DNA of 64,000 nt from assembly GCA_950295325.1 (NCBI GenBank), contig OX485805.1, forward strand, positions 8,000,501 to 8,064,500. Direction: 5' to 3'. Each line of letters opens with the position of its first letter. Position 1 is the first letter of the stretch. This document shows positions 1 to 10,716 of this stretch, one piece after another. The DNA comes from Polytrichum commune. Its lineage: Eukaryota > Streptophyta > Polytrichopsida > Polytrichales > Polytrichaceae. The notes under the pieces were generated by a model. It was not told the DNA's origin and made no database searches. It saw only the letters and a list, made by a program, of their open reading frames with translations. The position numbers and the translations under genes were made by a program.

Positions 1-3000
1 TGCAGTGTGTTGAAGATAGATCGGCGCAGTGCAGATCAGACACTCTTTGGCCGAAAGGCAAGTGTGCAGGAAAGGAATGCCTTGATTGAAGGTTCAGGAA
101 GTACACATCAGCCACTTAAGTTAGTCAAACCAGTATTAAAAGCATGCCTTCGACCACAAACTTTACAGACTTCAAACACCATACCAAAGCTCCAAACTGT
201 TCGCGTTGAATATGGAGATACTTTGGCAGATATTGCTTCTGGACATGGGTAAGTTCTTGTAGTAGGTGAATGACATATCTTTATGTCAGCACTTTAAAGG
301 TGGTTTTGTCTGAAGTTCTTCTTGCGAAACTTCTGAGTAAACTATGACCATGCTAAACTCTTTGGGGAAGTCGGCCCTATTATCAAGCCCATATTCATAT
401 TTTTGTAGTGAAGGTTTCTGTTGAGAACCCAGATCAATAGGAATTACATGAAGTTTGAGGATGAGGGTTGTGCACATCTACTAATAGCATCAAATTTGAT
501 CATTGGACAGACTAAGCACAGAGGAGTTGCAGCGACTGAACAATTTGAGGAATGAGAATATTTTTGAGGGTGATGTTCTTGCTGTGTCACCAGGTATCTT
601 CTCCCACCCTGTCTATTTAACCTATCTTAGTTTGTTGATGTGAGGACACTCCTACCCTGAGTTGGAACATTTTGTATCCTACAGTATCCGTCTTGTCACT
701 TGGACCATTCTTCTTGCAAGGGAGCTCCACTAGAAATGACTGGATGTATGGATTAAACAAGGATATTGAACATAGAGCTGAGATGCAATGTTGTTATTCA
801 TAGTTTGATTGCCAATTGCTAGGTCCTTCAGCAAGAGAGATTCCAGAATTACGATCAGGCCGGCGAAGGACAAACCGAATCCTTTTCTCGAGGCAGTGTG
901 CAGGTCCTCAAAGGAGGCTGGGAGTTGGCGGCCCAGAACAGAGCCTAAAATCTCAACTTACAACTGGAAATCTGAAACTTGAAGGTTTGATACAGGGGCA
1001 TCATTCTAAGATATTGTTGTCCTTATTCTGCAAGCAGTTATTTGTTATCAGTAGGTAATTTCTTTTTAAAAGCTCAACATTTTATAGGTACAGATTGTAC
1101 TATCTTTTTGCACTATCTTCTTTGTCACAACTGCTTGACTCTTCTGAAGAAATATTAATAGGCATTTCTCAGCAAGACTCTTACTAACCTGTTTCTTGCC
1201 CCCTACGGATAGTACACCAACTTCACTCCATTGCCAAGATATTAAGTTTGAGCAATGTAATCCATATAGTTTAAGGCTTTGTTTAGTGCTAAAATTGTCC
1301 ATCCACACAATTATGAGGTATCCCATCTCAAGCACTTGTGGAAAGTTTTTGTCTCCTCTACACCCCTGTGAGTGCACTATACATATACTTAATAGGTGGA
1401 ATAAAGAGTCAATGGTTACATACATTTTTGTTTTTTGTCTCACTGTTATCATATTCGGTTGGGGTATTGGTATCAGGACGATGGAAGCGGAAACGCAAGG
1501 GGTTCCAGCGGCCACATGATAAGTGGATGCGGTTCAGTTGTCCTGTGACAGAGGGGTACTTCAAATTTTTGGCCCATGTATTTTATGCAGAGATGGCAAC
1601 ATAATTATCTGCTAACTAACAAAGTTCTCCTACTTATTTGTGTATATTGATCTTCCACAATGTTATCACAAAAATAAAACATAGAACATTGTTGCATTTG
1701 TTCTGTCAATGGAAGTCTTAAAACACATGTGACATGTGAATTTTTACTATGCATGAAGAATGTTGAAAGGTACTGTGACTTCACTATTGAGGCAGTCCTA
1801 TTCCATCTCATACTATATATTGCATGAGATATTATACTCATCCATTGTGTACTGCTTATGAATGTGTACTACTGCGTGGGTTATCTGCTCCGTTCTTAAG
1901 CAACCTACTGAGTAACTGGGTAAATGATCAATGATGCAGTTTCGTGAGCAGTACATATGGCTGGCGATGGGGTGCTTTTCATGAGGTGAAATTACTCTTT
2001 GTTGTCCAGATTCTATTTGCCATTTTGAGTATTGTGTGCAAGTCAACTTCAGTTACCTAGGACATAGGACATTATGTTCACAATGTCGATTTTGGTGTCT
2101 TCTTTTTCATGTTCACCATGAGTTTTCAGAAGAATGTGCAGGTTCTTGGTTAACGTTCATTGTTTCTTGTTGTGTCAGCCCTTGTATCTGATGAAGGGTC
2201 CTCATCATGAATTCTTTTGATTTGGATGTCTCTAAAGTATATTACAATGTGGCTGTCATTTCAAGTTAAAGCGATCCAATTGGCGTAAGACTGACATGGA
2301 AAATGGTGGCCCTGGTTGGTTCATGCAGGGTGTTGATGTTGCAGCTGATCAAGGAACTCCGATTTTGGCATCCGATCGGGGGACAGTAACTTTTGCAGGC
2401 TGGAGTGGCGGGTGAGTCCCACATGCAAATTCTGTCTTAGTTTTCTCATTTTCTTTGAATTTATACTCAAAACATTTTGTATCCTTTTGATGCTAATGGT
2501 CTGTGGTCTTTTTGCAGTTACGGTTATTTGGTGGCCATTCAACATGAAGGAGGCTTTGTTACAAGATATGCACATTGCTGTGCTATACATGCCCGCATTG
2601 GGCAGGTGCAATTCTCAATGTCCATGAAACCCTCTCTTTTGAGTGAAGTTTTCTTGCTATACTGTATATTACTGGGTGCTCAATTCTTTTGTATCTTGTC
2701 TTTTTTACAGCAAGTTGTGAAGGGGCAGCAAGTGGCAGCAGTTGGTGCAACAGGACGTGCCACAGGTCCACATCTGCACTTCGAAGGTGAATATTTATTT
2801 CCATACGTTTTGAAAATTGGTGCTTGTTCAGGCTACTAGTGGTGCAAAGAACCAGTGTCATGAAGGCCTGTATCTGTTAAATCTTAATAGGCCTTCTGAA
2901 ATGCAGAGAGAAACTTTGTAGCCACAAATTACATCAACTTTCTCCATGTCTGAGGACAATGATTGCTGACAAACTTATTTCTTGTATTGGATCGTCACCT

Positions 3001-3064
3001 TTGCATGTGTGCAGTTCGAAGGAATGGGGAGGCACTGGACCCCTTGAAGTGGGTCAATTTGTGA
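1..3064 (+). CDS. LysM and M23 (lysostaphin-type) peptidase, 3' nine exons, copy A
   Basis: This is the 3' part of a multi-exon gene whose 5' exons lie before the window. Inferred exons are <6-248, 511-593, 823-984, 1477-1555, 1940-1985, 2329-2411, 2518-2605, 2711-2786 and 3015-3064 (TGA), all in phase. The first two carry a LysM module (VEYGDTLADIASGHG, then LSTEELQRLNNLRNENIFEG). A basic linker (GRWKRKRKGF) follows, then an M23 domain with the HxxxD motif (FHEGVDVA), the central histidine (TRYAH) and the HLH motif (GPHLHFE), so the zinc ligands and catalytic residues are present. M23 enzymes cut peptidoglycan cross-bridges and LysM binds glycan. In plants with plastid peptidoglycan such a protein could act at the chloroplast wall, which is inference. 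The start of exon 4 is uncertain: reading further upstream adds a hydrophobic stretch (FLFFVSLLSYSVGVLVSG) that could be a membrane segment. Confidence 0.85.
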
Positions 3065-6000
3065 TTCTTACTCAATGGTTAAAATAAGCTGGATAGAAGA
3101 AAGCCGATTCTGTCAGAAAGCTTTTTATTGGTATTTGGAATATGTTCAGGCCATGAGGTTTGTCCCTTATATCTATTTGTGTTGCATGATTGGACCTTTC
3201 CAATTGGTTTATTATACCCCTGCAACACACTTCCTGCTGGTTTTCCTGGTTCTGAAGGTAGTGGTAGAGGTAGAGGTGAGGTTATTTCTGTATTCAACAC
3301 TGCATGAGCCAAATTCAATAAAAAAGCTTGCTGTGTGTACCATACTTAGTGGTTAGCATTGCCGAATGCAAAGCAACATTTATCTTCTTTCTCTCCAGTC
3401 AGGTTGGGTTCACCCTATGTTGTCTGTGCAGTTGCTCATATCTGAAAGAATCTCATGAGTGCTCACACAATCCTTTTTCATTAGCCCTTAAAAATTACAT
3501 TTTTACGTTGAATCTCATGGTGTTGCTGTATGTGTCTGGTCGCTGTAGTGATGTATCTAATTGCAGCGTGTATCGGAACGCTTCAAAGACATCGTCGTCC
3601 TCCTGTCTTGTTCTTAGGGTTAAGATTAGCAGGATCAAACTAGGGCCTTCTTGTACAGGTACTGAAGGTGTACTACCATGTGAGGGCTGTTATTCAAACT
3701 CTATTCTGATGTTCAGGGATAACTTGGATACCCTGGTCGAGTCATCACGGCCCAGGTCAAAGAGCAGGTGAAGTTCAAAAGAAAATTGCTATGAAGATTC
3801 AATATCAACATCAATATCACAATTTCGACAACCAAATTTGTGCATGAAATCATCAATTGTGAAATTGCCACCTCTCCTTTGATGATTCTTAGTGCGCAGT
3901 TTGCAAATGCATGCAGGTCATACATATGTTGATGTCATGTGACGGGTGGATCACCAACTAAATGGTGATGGCTTTAGAGAATGTAATCAATATGTGGAGA
4001 TGTATCATTCTGTGCAACGATCTCCAAACAAATTGTAGCTTCCTTAAATTGGATGCCTCTGTAATCAACTTCAAAACACATGAGACCAAGTTAATGGGAA
4101 ACATAAGTTGTCTTGCAACCTACCACATACAAATTACAATACACGAGGGTAGGTAGATTAGAGTGTACCCATAATTTATTCTTGAAGCTCAAATGGAAAG
4201 GAAATGTCCTTACACGTGCTTACTTAGAATGTTGTGTATTTAAAAAAACAATTGTCCACATATTAGTCTACATATTGACAAATTTAGAGTTCATATGCAT
4301 GGGAACGATATGGGCCGAATAACTCTCATACAACGAGTGTAGGAGAATAACTGTGTAAGCAAGGAACACATGGTGGCCAAGCAAGTGACATGTGACAACC
4401 TACCTAATGACATGAAACCCTAAACTCGTCAACTATTAATCTACCTATATTACATGCCGTCAATCTACAGATTGTAGATGGGTCACACTAAACAATGAGG
4501 AAATGTTATGTAGAGGTGAAACAAATCTCGTTCCCTAACGATTATCGTTGGGGGTGTAATAAAAACATGCCCCTGTAAGTTTATTATTGGTTCACATTAA
4601 ATTTATCACAGTAGAATAGAGTAGATTATTTTAGGGTCTTTGGTTTTGATTTATGTGTTGAAATATTTGAAACTATTAATCATCAAGCTTTACATAACAA
4701 TCAACATTTCACCCTTCTAGATTATGGGTGACACTGTGATCATTGTACCTATGTAAGACATTGAGGGCCATATTACAAACTTGTAAAACAAACCGCACAT
4801 GAACTTAAACAAATATGAAAAATTTGTAAATCATATGCATGGGTGCCATGTGAATGTGCACAACACATGCTAAACTAATGATGACATTCAAAGGCACTCA
4901 AAAACATGATATCTTTAAATAATGGTGGTGATCTACACTCTTGTGATCAAACATGATTAATTGCTCCAAGTCATCCTTTGAATCAACACCAAACTAAAAT
5001 TTACGCAAGGGAATCAACATATACAGACGAATTCATTGCATATACATAACTCCCAAACCTCAGCTGGATGACTATTGCATATGTCCATAGTTCCAACATA
5101 ATCAAATTCTAGAAGAAAGTTGCCATGTGTTGAACTTACCAAGTTGGATGGGACTACATATTCTTTTGTGAAAATTTATCATTACGTTTGGCACTTAAAG
5201 TGGTGAGCTAGATAGCCTTCTATGGGATTTCACTAAGATTTAGATAAAATTGGACAATTTTTGTGTGTCTAGAAATAGCAATGTATATAAACTTATTGTT
5301 TGTGTTGCCAATACATGCCCATTGCAAAGTAAGTTATTTGGAAAAAATAACTAGAAACTTATAATGATAGCTCCAATACTTTGAGTTCAAGTGATGTGGT
5401 TGAAACACCTCTATATGATGTGTTTGCTTATAAACAACATATTAATCATGTACATATGCAAAAGATCATCTTCATAAAGAACAATGTTGTCTACTTCTAA
5501 GTCAAGTTTTTTGCATTCTTGCATGGTATGACAACTCTTGTATAATAAGCAAGGCTCATTTGTCTTACTAAGAAGTCAATTTAGAGTTGAGTTTCAAAAT
5601 ACTTTGACTTCTAAAAAGAAGAAATACCATTTCTATAAGATATTCTAACAAGTTTCCTTATGATACAATTTCTTAAAAATTGTCTCAAGAGCTAGGCGGT
5701 CTAGATGGTGACCCATGTATAAGAACTTTTCTATTTATAAGTGCTTGAAATAACTCGTGCATGTCTTGTGTATATATATATATATATGGATATGGACACT
5801 TACGAAATCATTGGATTGCTCTCAATGACAATCCTCTTTCTACGGATGTTACAAGTCTTCACATAATAGCAAACCATAAACTCTAGGATGCATTAGAAGG
5901 GAATATTGTGGAGTTGTTTTAGACAGAAGAGTTACCACCCTGAGCATCTACTTTCATAGGGAACTATACTTTAGGATCAACTACTTCCATTGGAGATAGT

Positions 6001-7899
6001 GAATTTGCAATAATGTGATCCCAAGGTCGATCTTCTCATTTCAACCACAACTTGGAATTTTCTTTGAAAGTTCTTGTAGTCGCTTATAACCATATGCAAA
6101 GTAAACCCTCAATACACTCATGATCATAGTGTCATGTGTACCCAACAACATACACTAATTAGAGTAGAGGCGCCCATAACCGGTCACTTAAGAGATTCTA
6201 CACCACATAAGGAGAAGCATAAGGCGGTGCAATTATTTTTCCGTGTAGGAATATGGTAATAACGAAGACAACAATTTTTTTTTGGTAATATCATTTCTTG
6301 AATTGAAAACACGGTGAATTCTTGAAGCCAAAAGTTGGCTCAAAAAACATTACTAATGTCTAGAATCTGCCATAACCACTCATTTTGAGAAAGCTCCTCC
6401 TCACTGTAGCACTCAAAACTGGGCACATGTGTCATGGCACTATTAAAGTTGGAGACTTCGAAACCATGAAACGTGAAACTTTATTTTAACCACCTATGAA
6501 AAGAAATCACCAAAATCCTAACCTAATTGAAATTATGGCAACCTATGGATTCCCGATAGGGTCTTGATTTGAAATAGGTGGTTTGACTCTAATAGGCTAC
6601 ATGTTGTCTCCATACTTTGGACATCATTCTAAAATGTTATGCCCAACACTTATTCCTTTGGATTGATAGTAGATACAAAGCCACGAAATGAACATCATAT
6701 GAGCATCAGAAATCAATTACCTATGACAGAGACACCAATACAAAATCTAGGTAATTGCACTTACATGATTAATCCACAAACCTCATCTACAATATTTGAA
6801 CACATTGCCTTTAAAACAATGTAAGAAATAACATGTCTGTTAAATTCATTACAGTCAGATGTCCACCTAGACAAATACTGACGTGTCAAGACAGCTCAGA
6901 ATCGACATTCACAAGACAACGAGACCATTCTGGAGACTACCGTTACCGCGTTCCCACAAAATTTGAGCACCTGGGATGAGTTCCTTTGAATCTCCGGCGT
7001 TGGACTCCGAGACCTACGAGGAAATACGCTGCATCGTGATTCTCAGCTTGATTCTCGACATTCATGTAAGTATTGGAATAAGTCAATGAGAATTGATGCA
7101 TGTATTAATGTCTTCTTGCAGTTGCAGTCTGTTATGATACTGTACTACTTGACTCAAAGCAGATTTACTCACACAATATAATTAAATAATGCAACACAGA
7201 TAGTCTTGCATTACACAATAGATCAAAGAGACTTAACGATCGCAACAAACCAAAACAAATCAGTATCAACAAGCACAAGCGTTCGTCAGCTAATTCTTGC
7301 ACAGATGACATTCTAAGGAAGCCCTGACTGCCTCAAAGCGAATCGGAGCGTAAACTAGACGCTTGAGTTGCTCATCTGGAATGTGTAAGGTTACTTGAGA
7401 CATTATGGTGTTTGAGATAACTTAGACTCTTGGAATTCCAACAAGTGCAACACGTAATTAGTTGCATCAAACTCAACAGATCCAACAAGCTTCTCGCAAC
7501 AAAGCACAGCAAAACATTAATGAACACAAGTACATCGAATATATACATGTACATACTACGAACACACCTATTGTCGTTCTAAAAGCAGCACACCAAATTA
7601 CTATAAAATTAAAGAAGCCCTGGCTGGCTCAAAGTGTACAATACATGCTGAAGTCTTCGCTGCCTGGATGAATTTCGCAAAATTTTGAAAGTCAGGTGTT
7701 CTGAAAAAATTGTGATGGGTCTAAGCATGATATATAGCCATTGTAGACATATCGCCAATTAAGACAGAGACGCCTTCCGAAATATTTTCACAAAGTTGAT
7801 CGAAGACATCAATTCAGACGTTCATTATCGTCATTGTTTGCCGAACTGGACCAGCCACACTTGTTACCTGGATCGAGATTGGCTCCGACACCTTGATAG
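3065..7899. other. Non-coding stretch of unit A
   Basis: About 4.8 kb between the LysM/M23 stop codon and the 3' end of the orphan gene. It is AT-rich, with only short ORFs that are not kept open in the unit B copy. It contains a (TA)n run at about 5770-5786. The stretch 6315-6440 is also found at 15045-15145 and, inverted and diverged, near 33165-33300, so it looks like an old dispersed repeat. I see no RNA gene or protein domain here. Confidence 0.6.
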
Positions 7900-8778
7900 T
7901 CAGGAGTTGATGTTTAGTAAACCCATGCTCTCCAGCATGCCGTAATCCTCCATGGCCGCGTTTTGAACATCCAACAGCCTTCGCCCATCTGCCCAGCGCC
8001 AGAATTCCTCTGAAACTATCAACACTCTGCCATCTGGTGTTTGAACCCTTCCTCCAATTCTGTCTCCAATATACCGCGCGATAGGCCGAAACTCAGGTGA
8101 TATGGATTCCACAGGGACTCTTCGTGAGGCTTCGATATTTGACATTACGGATTCTGAAGCCCTTACTATGGTTTCCAATTCTCGGACACCTGGATTATGA
8201 TTGGGGGCAAAGTTCAACAATGGCGGACCTGAGTTTCCAATATACGGTATCAGAGTTCTGCCATCTGGTGTTCGAACCAATCCTCCAATTCTGTCTCCAA
8301 TATACTGCGCGATAGGCCGAAGCCCAGGTGATATGGATTCCACAGGGGTTCTTTGTGAAGCTTCGATATTTGACATTTCGAATTCTGAAGCCCTTACTAT
8401 GTTTTCCGATTCTCGGACACCTAGATTATGATTGGGGGCAAAGTTCAGAGGGTTTGGCAACAATGGGGGACCTGAGTTTCCAGTATACGGTATCCGAGGC
8501 CGACCCCTAATAGGCCGCGGTGCCACAGGCCGCGGATCCATAAACCGCGGAGGCCGCGGTACTCTAGACCGCGGAGGCCGCGGTGCCGTAGGCCGAAGCT
8601 GAGAAGTCCGCCTCACAGGCCGCGACGCAGGCCGAATCAGCTCAGGTGGAATGGATTGGGTTGGCAACAATAGGGGATCAACCCGGGGGCAGGTGCAGTT
8701 GAATGGAGAGGCTTCACTGCATGTGCAAGAGGAGGTTTGGTCTTCCATAGGATCCATGGCTACAAACTCTCTACCCAT
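7900..8778 (-). CDS. Unrecognised Cys/Pro/Arg-rich protein with internal repeat, copy A
   Basis: I do not recognise this family. The open frame gives 292 aa from the ATG at 8778. Residues 1-35 hold two CxC pairs (SCTC at about 17-20, NCTC at about 27-30). Residues 36-95 are rich in Pro and Arg, with repeated RP and PRPP units. Two direct repeats of about 80 aa follow (about 96-176 and 177-253), each running IPY(T/I)GNSGPPLL, APNHN, GVRE, IVRASE, SNIEAS, PVESISP, RPIA, YIGDRIGG, TPDGR. The tail holds SEEFWRWADGRR. There is no signal peptide or membrane segment. The frame stays open upstream of the ATG through a good 3' splice site (TTTTGCAG then GTTTGTTC), so the real start may be an upstream exon, perhaps the small ORF at 9785-9976. 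The intact duplicate at 16639-17460 supports a real gene. Function is unknown. Confidence 0.6.
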   Translation of the reverse strand: MGREFVAMDPMEDQTSSCTCSEASPFNCTCPRVDPLLLPTQSIPPELIRPASRPVRRTSQLRPTAPRPPRSRVPRPPRFMDPRPVAPRPIRGRPRIPYTGNSGPPLLPNPLNFAPNHNLGVRESENIVRASEFEMSNIEASQRTPVESISPGLRPIAQYIGDRIGGLVRTPDGRTLIPYIGNSGPPLLNFAPNHNPGVRELETIVRASESVMSNIEASRRVPVESISPEFRPIARYIGDRIGGRVQTPDGRVLIVSEEFWRWADGRRLLDVQNAAMEDYGMLESMGLLNINS

Positions 8779-10046
8779 TCTCGCAAGTAATGAACAAACC
8801 TGCAAAAGACCCAAATCTGATCAATTATGTGTGTTAGGCAGAAATTGCTTCTGTTGAGGAGGTGATATAAGAAGAAACAAATGTTTCAGAACCATGTTGA
8901 AAGAGTACGCTGATGTTGTAATGATGAATTATGGATCGAGGTAGTGTGCTGATCACACCTCATACATATGACGAGTGTGCCTTCTAAGTAGCATACACCT
9001 TCATGGGCTTCGACTAATTAGAAATATAACTAAATTCCCGGAGTATTGATGAAACAGAAATGAATGCCTTGCACGTAATTCAAAAAGAATATTGTACCCC
9101 ATGGTAATACCGCAACATCTTTGTTGACATCTAAAGCACGAGAATATAACTGTGTTGCACTAATCAGGTTTCACATGCACGATTAGTGTACGCCGAACTA
9201 CAAAACCGCAATGACCTAGAACGAGTATCCTTTACAAACTAACGATGAGAAATGGCGTGACGCCTTCCACGTGAGTGTGAACACATACTATTCATTTCAG
9301 TATTGTAGAGCCCTACATCCATAGAATGCTCTTCAAACTTCATGCAGTCGCCGAATGCTCACAGTTCTGTGACTTACACTCACACTGTACTTTCATTGGT
9401 ACCAATCAAACTCTAGGGATCATACTTTGCACACCTGGATTACGCCCATTATAACATGGTTCTGAGGTATGGGTTATATAGAGCCGTACCCAATCGCAAG
9501 AGGAGAAATATTCATTTAAGACACATTTTAATCTAGCAACCCTCCAGCATGACAAATAAACTCGATTCAGGCTAAGCAATACATACCGACACCTACAATC
9601 GCTCTTGATGAGATCTCCAAACCACACGTCGACTCTTTACACATCGAGAGGCATGTAGTCCATTTAGAGATGCAAAAGCAATTCTAGGAGCTGGAAATTT
9701 CAATCATGAAAGTCTATATGACATTCTAGTAATTCGTCACGCATTTGATTGTAACTTCAGCAGCACCAATCTGTCCGGTGTACGCTACGACGAATCGCTG
9801 AGATAAAGGTCGCATCCAAAATGCAGGAATGAATAAAATGGAAAGGTAGGAGGCTGTTGCATCTCATAACCATCTTCGGTGACCGATCTCTTCTGCCAAG
9901 GCAAGAAACCTTCCAGTCGTCCTCGTTGAGCGGGACACATTTCAGGAGAAGGAATGCCCGAAGCTATGAGTGACATGGTGGCAGGTTAAATGCCACATAG
10001 GATGTTGCATTGTCCACGTCACACTGACTACGTGGCAGAACCAGGT
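8779..10046. other. 5' flank of orphan gene A, shared with unit B
   Basis: This 1.27-kb stretch lies upstream (minus-strand sense) of orphan gene A and is closely matched at 17461-18743. It would hold the promoter and any first exon. No protein domain or RNA is recognised apart from the small ORF at 9785-9976. It ends at the duplication breakpoint. Confidence 0.5.
9785..9976 (-). CDS. Small conserved ORF, possible first exon of orphan gene A
   Basis: A 63-aa frame begins at an ATG in an excellent context (GCCACCATG). The unit B copy (18476-18667) is also open over its full length with only a few substitutions. The N-terminus reads MSLIASGIPSPEMC and the C-terminal half is aromatic (FPFYSFLHFGCDLYLSD). 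It lies about 1 kb upstream of orphan gene A on the same strand. The orphan ORF runs back through an acceptor-like site, so this could be exon 1, spliced from an internal donor such as GAAG followed by GTTTCT. It could equally be a chance ORF, since recent duplicates are expected to match. Confidence 0.25.
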   Translation of the reverse strand: MSLIASGIPSPEMCPAQRGRLEGFLPWQKRSVTEDGYEMQQPPTFPFYSFLHFGCDLYLSDSS

Positions 10047-10716
10047 TGGACCCAACCAACTCCCTATGAAAACTCCAGTTGAATTAATGGATAACTCTAA
10101 TATAATCACATGATTATAAAGTTTCTTTGCACTTTCGGATCCTAGTATGAACCCACCCAAATTGAGGACTATTGATGGTAGTAGATAAATCTGAGATCAT
10201 TAGCTTTATTGGAAAATTTGAAGCTATGTGGTTTCCAATGCTTTCACTTTTTGTTTACATATTATATACCACAAAGTTGTGGCCCTTGGCCATAAGGCTC
10301 TAAAGACATCTTTGATTGCATTGTATAAGGCAGTCTACGGATGGCCAGGGATTCGTGACATCCAAATAAATCCATCAAGATGGTTGGATGGAGCTTAGTT
10401 TAAGTAAGTAACTTTGGGTCAGCACGTAAGGTCCCTTGTCCCGTCCTAGCTATTCCAGAATTCTTGATGTTTTGTAAATTTGCATACAGAAGGCATAGAA
10501 CCATGATGTGGCTTTAGAATACTTTACCCTGATTTTTTTCTTGGATCCTGGTCGCCTTGTTTGTTTTTCTCACATGAAACAAATCTTCTTTTATCACACG
10601 CACAAGAAAAATAACGAACAGTATTCTTCAAACTTTAAACTATTTCAAGATCTATTTGGTGGTTTCATCTGCAATCTGGATATTGACGGTGACTTTTCTT
10701 TGGTTGAATTTGCAAG
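10047..10716. other. Unique spacer at the start of visible unit B
   Basis: This stretch follows the 3' breakpoint of unit A and leads into the first recognisable LysM exon of unit B. It is AT-rich. I looked for the missing first half of LysM module 1 and did not find it. The stretch around 10530-10580 (TTGGATCCTGGTCGCCTTGT) weakly resembles 19770-19810 (TTAGATCCTTGTGGCCTTGT), possibly a remnant of one dispersed element. Confidence 0.4.

Larger units (their letters stand above)
1..10046. repeat. Tandem segmental duplication, unit A
   Basis: Bases 1-10046 match 11391-18743 nearly base for base, in the same order and orientation, across coding and non-coding DNA (position 1 corresponds to 11391). 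The period is about 11.4 kb and the unit begins upstream of the window. Similarity stops just after the shared GAACCAG(G/C)TTGG at about 10046 and 18743. Unit A contains the LysM/M23 3' exons and orphan gene copy A. It still has three blocks missing from unit B, at about 882-1337, 2152-3733 and 4645-5520. Confidence 0.95.
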
